Shown piece by piece: positions 6,194 through 10,207 of a stretch of DNA of 10,207 bases (positions are counted from its first letter, which is position 1; the number at the start of each line of letters is the position of its first letter). Location of the stretch: the NCBI GenBank assembly GCA_002477475.1, contig DLPX01000076.1, positions 1-10,207 on the forward strand. The letters are read 5' to 3'. A program made the position numbers and the translations under genes. Source of the DNA: Proteobacteria bacterium UBA7447. Lineage in GTDB: Bacteria > Pseudomonadota > Gammaproteobacteria > Arenicellales > UBA868. The notes beneath the pieces are model-generated. The model saw nothing but the letters and a program-made list of their open reading frames with translations. It was not told the origin of the DNA and searched no databases.

Positions 6194-7074
6194 GAGGCTT
6201 AATTCTCGCGGGCGGGGCGGGAACCCGGTTGTCACCGGTCACGCAGGTCGTGTCCAAGCAGCTTTTGCCGGTGTACGATAAACCCATGATTTACTATCCG
6301 CTCAGCGTGTTAATGCTTGCGGGTATCCGGGACATCATGCTGATCTCTACGCCGGAGGACACGCCGCGGTTCCAAGAGTTGCTGGGGACCGGAGAACAAT
6401 GGGGATTGAATCTCGCCTATGCGGTCCAGCCTTCTCCAGACGGTCTGGCGCAAGCCCTGATCATTGGGTCGGAGTTTGTCGGAAACGGGCCATGTGCACT
6501 AATTCTTGGAGACAACATTTTTCACGGAGATCAACTGGCGGATGCTGTCAGGCGAGCCTCCGAGTTGAAAAACGGAGCCACCGTTTTTGCCTACCCCGTG
6601 AAGGATCCCGAGCGTTATGGCGTCGTGAGTTTTGATAAGGAAGGGAGAGCGCACACGCTTGAAGAAAAGCCACAAAGTCCTCGTTCACGTTATGCGGTAA
6701 CCGGGCTGTATTTTTATGACCACAACGCTCCTGACTACGCGCGTTCACTGACACCCTCCAATCGAGGTGAGCTGGAGATCACGGACCTTAACCGGGTTTA
6801 TCTTGAAAATGGGAGCCTGAATGTTGAACTGCTCGGCCGGGGAACCGCATGGCTGGACACCGGTACACATGAGTCTTTGCTCCAGGCGTCAGTATTTATC
6901 GAAACACTCGAGACGCGTCAGGGGATGAAGATCTGTTGTCCGGAAGAGATCGCTTTCCGAATGAACTATATTGGGATCGAAGATCTTTCGGCCCTCGCGT
7001 CGAAGCTGGGGAAGAGCACATACGGCACTTATCTTCGTCAGTTGGTGACGGAGTACCAGTCGGGCAATTCATAA
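6190..7074 (+). CDS. rfbA: Glucose-1-phosphate thymidylyltransferase
   Basis: RmlA/RfbA joins dTTP and glucose 1-phosphate to make dTDP-glucose, the substrate of the neighbouring RfbB. The 294 residues match the family (E. coli 293). The nucleotide-binding signature GGAGTRLSPVT (8-18) is followed by K23 and by PVYDKPMIYYPLS, then LAQALIIGSEF, LGDNIFHG with the metal-binding aspartate, VEEKP-type LEEKPQSPRS, the sugar-binding ELEITDLNRVYL, and GTAWLDTGTHESL. All key segments are intact. The start ATG overlaps the rfbB stop and has a good ribosome binding site. The gene order B-A, without C and D adjacent, differs from the common rmlBDAC arrangement. Confidence 0.97.
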   Translation: MRGLILAGGAGTRLSPVTQVVSKQLLPVYDKPMIYYPLSVLMLAGIRDIMLISTPEDTPRFQELLGTGEQWGLNLAYAVQPSPDGLAQALIIGSEFVGNGPCALILGDNIFHGDQLADAVRRASELKNGATVFAYPVKDPERYGVVSFDKEGRAHTLEEKPQSPRSRYAVTGLYFYDHNAPDYARSLTPSNRGELEITDLNRVYLENGSLNVELLGRGTAWLDTGTHESLLQASVFIETLETRQGMKICCPEEIAFRMNYIGIEDLSALASKLGKSTYGTYLRQLVTEYQSGNS

Positions 7075-7089
7075 GGCGTCAACAGCACA

Positions 7090-7935
7090 GTGCAAAAAGA
7101 GCTTTTGGGTTCCACTAACACGCGTTACCGCGCCGATCCGCTCTATATCCCCGGCAGCATCGTCGAACACCGCTTCGTCATTAGTCAACTTGCAAAACGG
7201 GCGATTCTGGGAAGGTACCGCGGAACCGTGTTGGGGTTGCTGTGGTCCTTAGTAACGCCACTGCTACTGCTCGCTGTCTATACCTTTGTTTTTGGAACAA
7301 TCCTGCAGGTCCGTTGGGTTTCCCAGAGTGGAGGGAATGCGGAGTTCGCGGCGATTCTGTTTTCAGGCATGCTGGTTCACGGAATTCTCGCCGAGTGCTT
7401 GACGCAGGCCTCCACTCTGATCGTCTCAAACCCGCAATACGTTAAGAAAGTGGTCTTTCCTCTAGAAGCGCTACCCTGGGTTACCGTGATAAGCGCATTT
7501 TTCCAAGGGGTAATTAGCACGGGCATTCTCTTGATCTACTTATTCCTTGTTCAGGGGAGTGTTCCTTGGACTGCCGTACTTTTCCCTATACCCCTGTTTG
7601 TCCTGGCTTTTGTCTGCATTGCGGTTGGTTGGTTAATCTCGGCAACAGCGGTGTATCTCAAAGACATTGCCCAGATGATGGGTCTGCTAAGTACGGTGCT
7701 TTTCTTTATGGCGCCTATTCTCTATCCCAAGACCGCCTTACCCGCAGAGTTCCAAAGCTTGCTCTATCTTAATCCGCTGACCTACATTATCGAACAGTTC
7801 AGGGCAGTTGTGCTTTGGGGCGAAACTCCGAACTGGAGTGGTTTGAGCCTTTATGGAATAGCGTCGGTTGCAATAGCCTGGGTTTCACTCGCGTGGTTTC
7901 AAAAAACACGAAAGGGATTTGCAGATGTCCTCTGA
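7090..7935 (+). CDS. wzm: ABC-2 polysaccharide exporter, membrane subunit (Wzm-like)
   Basis: This is the inner-membrane half of an exporter that flips undecaprenyl-linked glycan to the periplasm. The 281 residues contain about six membrane segments (roughly 47-70, 86-108, 128-152, 162-185, 195-212, 252-270). Conserved family features are the amphipathic N-terminal helix with LAKRAILGRYRGTVLGLLW, PQYVKKVVFPLE between segments 2 and 3, and YLKDIAQ (189-195). The ABC ATPase gene overlaps its end by 11 bases, which confirms the pairing. The start is GTG, 15 bases after the rfbA stop and in the same frame; the nearest purine-rich match (TAAGG, 7072-7076) is too far for a strong site, so TTG 7105, preceded by AAAAAGAG, is an alternative. 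O-antigen and capsule exporters share this subunit type; the Wzt partner favours an O-antigen-like glycan. Confidence 0.92.
   Translation: MQKELLGSTNTRYRADPLYIPGSIVEHRFVISQLAKRAILGRYRGTVLGLLWSLVTPLLLLAVYTFVFGTILQVRWVSQSGGNAEFAAILFSGMLVHGILAECLTQASTLIVSNPQYVKKVVFPLEALPWVTVISAFFQGVISTGILLIYLFLVQGSVPWTAVLFPIPLFVLAFVCIAVGWLISATAVYLKDIAQMMGLLSTVLFFMAPILYPKTALPAEFQSLLYLNPLTYIIEQFRAVVLWGETPNWSGLSLYGIASVAIAWVSLAWFQKTRKGFADVL
7911..7917 (+). promoter_or_regulatory. Ribosome binding site of wzt
   Basis: AAAGGGA lies 7 bases before ATG 7925, inside the end of wzm. It favours this ATG over the TTG two codons upstream (7919). Confidence 0.65.
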
Positions 7936-9241
7936 TTCAGCAATCACCGTCAGGGGGCTGGGAAAAGACTACCGAATCTATGGAAGACCGATCGACCGGA
8001 TCCGCGAGATGTATTCAGTGCATGGACGCAACTATCATTCAGTTTTTACGGCTCTCAATGACGTCAGCTTTGATGTTGCGCCCGGGGAAACGGTTGGGAT
8101 TATCGGGCCGAACGGCTCGGGAAAGTCTACGCTTCTCGAAATGGTGTGCGGAACGCTGACCCCGACCCGGGGCACCGTAACTGTGAGCGGAAGATTAGCA
8201 GCGCTGTTGGAACTTGGCGCAGGTTTTAATCCCGCTTTTTCAGGGCGGGAAAATGTTTACCTCAACGCAGCGCTTTTAGGCATCTCAAAAGAAGAGATTG
8301 AGGAACGCTTTGAACATATCGTTGAATTCGCCGGGATCGGTGAATTTGTTGAGCATCCAGTCAGCACCTACTCGAGCGGTATGTATGTCCGGCTCGCTTT
8401 CGCAACGGCCGTAAATACAGACCCGGACGTCCTCATTGTTGATGAAGCCCTCGCGGTTGGGGATATCCGATTTCAACGCAAGTGCTTTCGTCTTTTCCAG
8501 GAAATGCAAAAAGCGGGAAGAACGATTCTCTTTGTCACCCATTCGGTGGATCTCGTTCAGGCCCACTGCTCGCGCGCAATTTATCTGAAATCCGGCGAGG
8601 TTCGGTCCAAAGGGGAACCCAAGACAGTGATCCAGGACTATCTGGAAGATCTTTTTGGATCTGAGGGCGCTAATGAAAGTGATGCCGCGAGCCCCAGAGA
8701 GCCCGAGGCATACCCGAAGAGCAAACAAAGCCGACCCGAGCAAGATCTACCGCGCGACCTATGCTCATCCAGACCCCTTTATAACCCTAACGAGTATCGT
8801 TGGGGCGATCGCCGAGCTGTTATTTTCGACTATGTACTCAGAAGTGAAGATGGCCCGATACGTGGTGGATTTGAGCGGGGACAGAAAATAAGCCTTAACG
8901 TTTCTATCAACCTAACTGAAAGCATCGACCATCTTATTATTGGATTTACGGTTAAGACCGTTGATGGTCGAACGGTCTTTGGGGCCAACACCAGGGACAG
9001 AAATGTCCAGTTGCCAGGGCTAGGCGCCGGAGAAAATCTCACCGTACAGTTCGGTTTTGTTTGTGCACTTATCCCGGGAGAGTACTTTCTCTCAATTGGA
9101 ATCGCGCAGGACGATCAGAGCCGCGACAACATTGCTGTGGACAGGCGATACGATCTTATTCATATGCCGGTCCGTGGATCATCCGGAGACTTTGGGGTAG
9201 CCGATCTGGGCCTTTCGATTGGATTTCCAAGTCATGAATGA
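7925..9241 (+). CDS. wzt: ABC-2 polysaccharide exporter, ATPase subunit with glycan-binding C-domain (Wzt-like)
   Basis: The 438-residue protein has two parts. The N-terminal ATPase carries Walker A GPNGSGKST (61-69), the ABC signature SSGMY (150-154), Walker B LIVDEALAVGD with D173 and E174, and the switch histidine H206 in FVTHS. It is of the TagH/KpsT/Wzt type. A charged linker (about 243-285) leads to a C-terminal domain from about 288 that opens with YRWGDRRAVIFDY and contains VFGANTRDRN, the pattern of the Wzt_C beta-sandwich. In E. coli O8/O9a that domain binds the modified end of the O-polysaccharide and is needed for export. Capsule-type KpsT and plain TagH lack it, so this system probably exports a glycan with a recognised terminus. 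The gene overlaps wzm by 11 bases and the next gene by 8. Which terminal group is read cannot be inferred. Confidence 0.94.
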   Translation: MSSDSAITVRGLGKDYRIYGRPIDRIREMYSVHGRNYHSVFTALNDVSFDVAPGETVGIIGPNGSGKSTLLEMVCGTLTPTRGTVTVSGRLAALLELGAGFNPAFSGRENVYLNAALLGISKEEIEERFEHIVEFAGIGEFVEHPVSTYSSGMYVRLAFATAVNTDPDVLIVDEALAVGDIRFQRKCFRLFQEMQKAGRTILFVTHSVDLVQAHCSRAIYLKSGEVRSKGEPKTVIQDYLEDLFGSEGANESDAASPREPEAYPKSKQSRPEQDLPRDLCSSRPLYNPNEYRWGDRRAVIFDYVLRSEDGPIRGGFERGQKISLNVSINLTESIDHLIIGFTVKTVDGRTVFGANTRDRNVQLPGLGAGENLTVQFGFVCALIPGEYFLSIGIAQDDQSRDNIAVDRRYDLIHMPVRGSSGDFGVADLGLSIGFPSHE

Positions 9242-10207
9242 CTCGCCTAGCTCCATCGGGTTTCCTGCTTCATTGAGTTCTGGAAACTTCTCTGCGGAGT
9301 TGCGTCGGACAATCAGTCTATTTCCAAATTTGCCATGGGGCCACGACGATTCAGGTCTTTTTGATGGGGCAGAAGATCTCTTACGGGCTCTTCGTCCGGA
9401 ATCAGCGGGAATAGCTAGCTTACTCGCTTTGCCAGAGGGTGCGTCGATCCTGCTCTGGAACTGGGACGGGATTGCGCTGGGGCGCTATCTTCAAGACTCG
9501 GGACATCGGGTCAGATTTCACGATTCCAGGATTGGGTATCAAGAAGCCGTACGTTTGCTCTGTGGTGAGGAATCGATAGTTCCTCTCGCTGAGTCCGCCG
9601 CTGAGAATGAAGCACCTGATGCGGTTTTTATCGGTAACGCCGCCGCTGACTCTGAAGAGCTCTTCGATACTTTATCGAAAATTCTGGGAAATACCCTAGA
9701 CAACGGGGGCATAGTTGTGACGTCCCCGTCCGCCTCATTGTCGCCTCCCGTCTCACCGACTTTTTTGGTCAAAAGTACTGACGACGACTCTTTAGGCCAA
9801 GAGTCGGTTCTGGTGCTACCGAATCTTGACTCCCCCAAATTATTGATCCGCGAGAACTTTCTACACGAGAGCCCCGGAGCATGGAAACATCTTGCCAGTT
9901 ATCTCGATGAACTCGGCGCCCCGCGTTTTCCCGGTTCGGTTCCCATAAGAGAGGTTTGGTCGCTCTATGAAGAGCATCACAGGTTTCCGCTTGAGGAAGT
10001 TTCCAGAGCCCAAATACTGTGGAGACGAGACTTAGCAGAGCGCGACCCTGTAGCCGCAGACTTTATCCATCAAACCGTCGGCGGACGCTATCGGGAATTC
10101 TGGACTGAGACTCTAAAAAGACGCGGGCAACCGATCGTGGAGCGTCGACCCATTTTCAGCGGGACTGAGCAGGAACTTTGCCCTGAAAGTGCAAACGCAG
10201 ACTTTCA
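9234..10207 (+). CDS. Unrecognised protein with degenerate methyltransferase-like N-terminal domain (partial, runs off the window)
   Basis: Starting at ATG 9234, the frame is open for 324 codons to the window edge with no stop; the true length is unknown. It overlaps the wzt stop by 8 bases, with only a weak GGA upstream, so it is probably coupled to wzt. I do not recognise the whole protein. Residues about 70-165 read like a class I SAM-methyltransferase fold: a strand plus loop ASILLWNWDGIALGRYL, then HRVRFHD, then PDAVFIGNAA, a helix, and NGGIVVTSPSA, the positions where family members have motif I, the acidic end of strand 2, strand 4, and a GG-turn before strand 5. The glycine-rich SAM loop is, however, replaced by WNWDGIALG. 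Residues 170-324 are polar with conserved-looking aromatic stretches (REVWSLYEEHHRFP, GGRYREFW) and match nothing I know. Its position suggests a role in glycan modification or assembly; that is inference. Confidence 0.75.
   Translation, partial: MNDSPSSIGFPASLSSGNFSAELRRTISLFPNLPWGHDDSGLFDGAEDLLRALRPESAGIASLLALPEGASILLWNWDGIALGRYLQDSGHRVRFHDSRIGYQEAVRLLCGEESIVPLAESAAENEAPDAVFIGNAAADSEELFDTLSKILGNTLDNGGIVVTSPSASLSPPVSPTFLVKSTDDDSLGQESVLVLPNLDSPKLLIRENFLHESPGAWKHLASYLDELGAPRFPGSVPIREVWSLYEEHHRFPLEEVSRAQILWRRDLAERDPVAADFIHQTVGGRYREFWTETLKRRGQPIVERRPIFSGTEQELCPESANADF

Noticed and set aside
8285..8743. 152-residue minus-strand frame inside wzt
   Set aside because: It lies opposite the ABC signature, Walker B and H-loop coding sequence of wzt and has no motif of its own.
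9539..9838. 99-residue minus-strand open frame opposite the last gene
   Set aside because: The + frame is open for the whole span and continues from a coupled start; the minus product is serine-rich and looks like antisense reading.
1..10207. CRISPR array, tRNA/rRNA genes, insertion sequences, ops/JUMPstart element
   Set aside because: No spaced direct repeats, no tRNA- or rRNA-like sequence, no transposase frame with inverted repeats, and no GGCGGTAG element upstream of the operon was seen on reading.

Overview
The window looks like gammaproteobacterial chromosome of moderate GC content. It carries a LapB-type lipopolysaccharide (LPS) regulator with, apparently, the end of lapA just ahead of it, plus inner-core heptose genes and an ABC-transporter O-antigen export pair, so the cell is Gram-negative and makes LPS. 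Genus cannot be read from the sequence. Every gene is on the + strand, and there is no stretch of 300 bases or more without a gene.

Layout. Positions 1-1240 hold the probable last codons of lapA and a complete lapB. After a 111-base gap comes a small secreted helix-hairpin-helix protein of the ComEA family (1352-1645), followed by a clear intrinsic terminator. From 1754 to the right edge runs one tightly packed polycistron: ugd (UDP-glucose 6-dehydrogenase), a stand-alone heptose-7-phosphate kinase (HldE domain I), hldD (ADP-heptose 6-epimerase), rfbB/rmlB (dTDP-glucose 4,6-dehydratase), rfbA/rmlA (glucose-1-phosphate thymidylyltransferase), wzm and wzt (ABC-2 polysaccharide exporter), and an open-ended unrecognised gene (9234 to the end). 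Most junctions are stop/start overlaps (ATGA, TGATG, or 8-11 bases).

How the genes fit together. Ugd supplies UDP-glucuronate. The kinase and HldD belong to the ADP-L-glycero-D-manno-heptose route for the LPS inner core. RmlA then RmlB make dTDP-4-keto-6-deoxyglucose, the branch point for dTDP-deoxysugars; RmlC and RmlD are not in the window. Wzm/Wzt would carry a finished undecaprenyl-linked glycan across the inner membrane, and Wzt has the C-terminal domain that in known systems reads the glycan end. LapB, which in E. coli controls LpxC turnover and LPS assembly, sits directly upstream, so supply and control of LPS are neighbours.

The least explained part is the last gene. It has no stop codon within the window, overlaps wzt, and has an N-terminal half that resembles a class I methyltransferase fold whose glycine-rich SAM motif is not preserved. 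Nothing else points to an undescribed system; the rest is a conventional but informative LPS/O-antigen locus.
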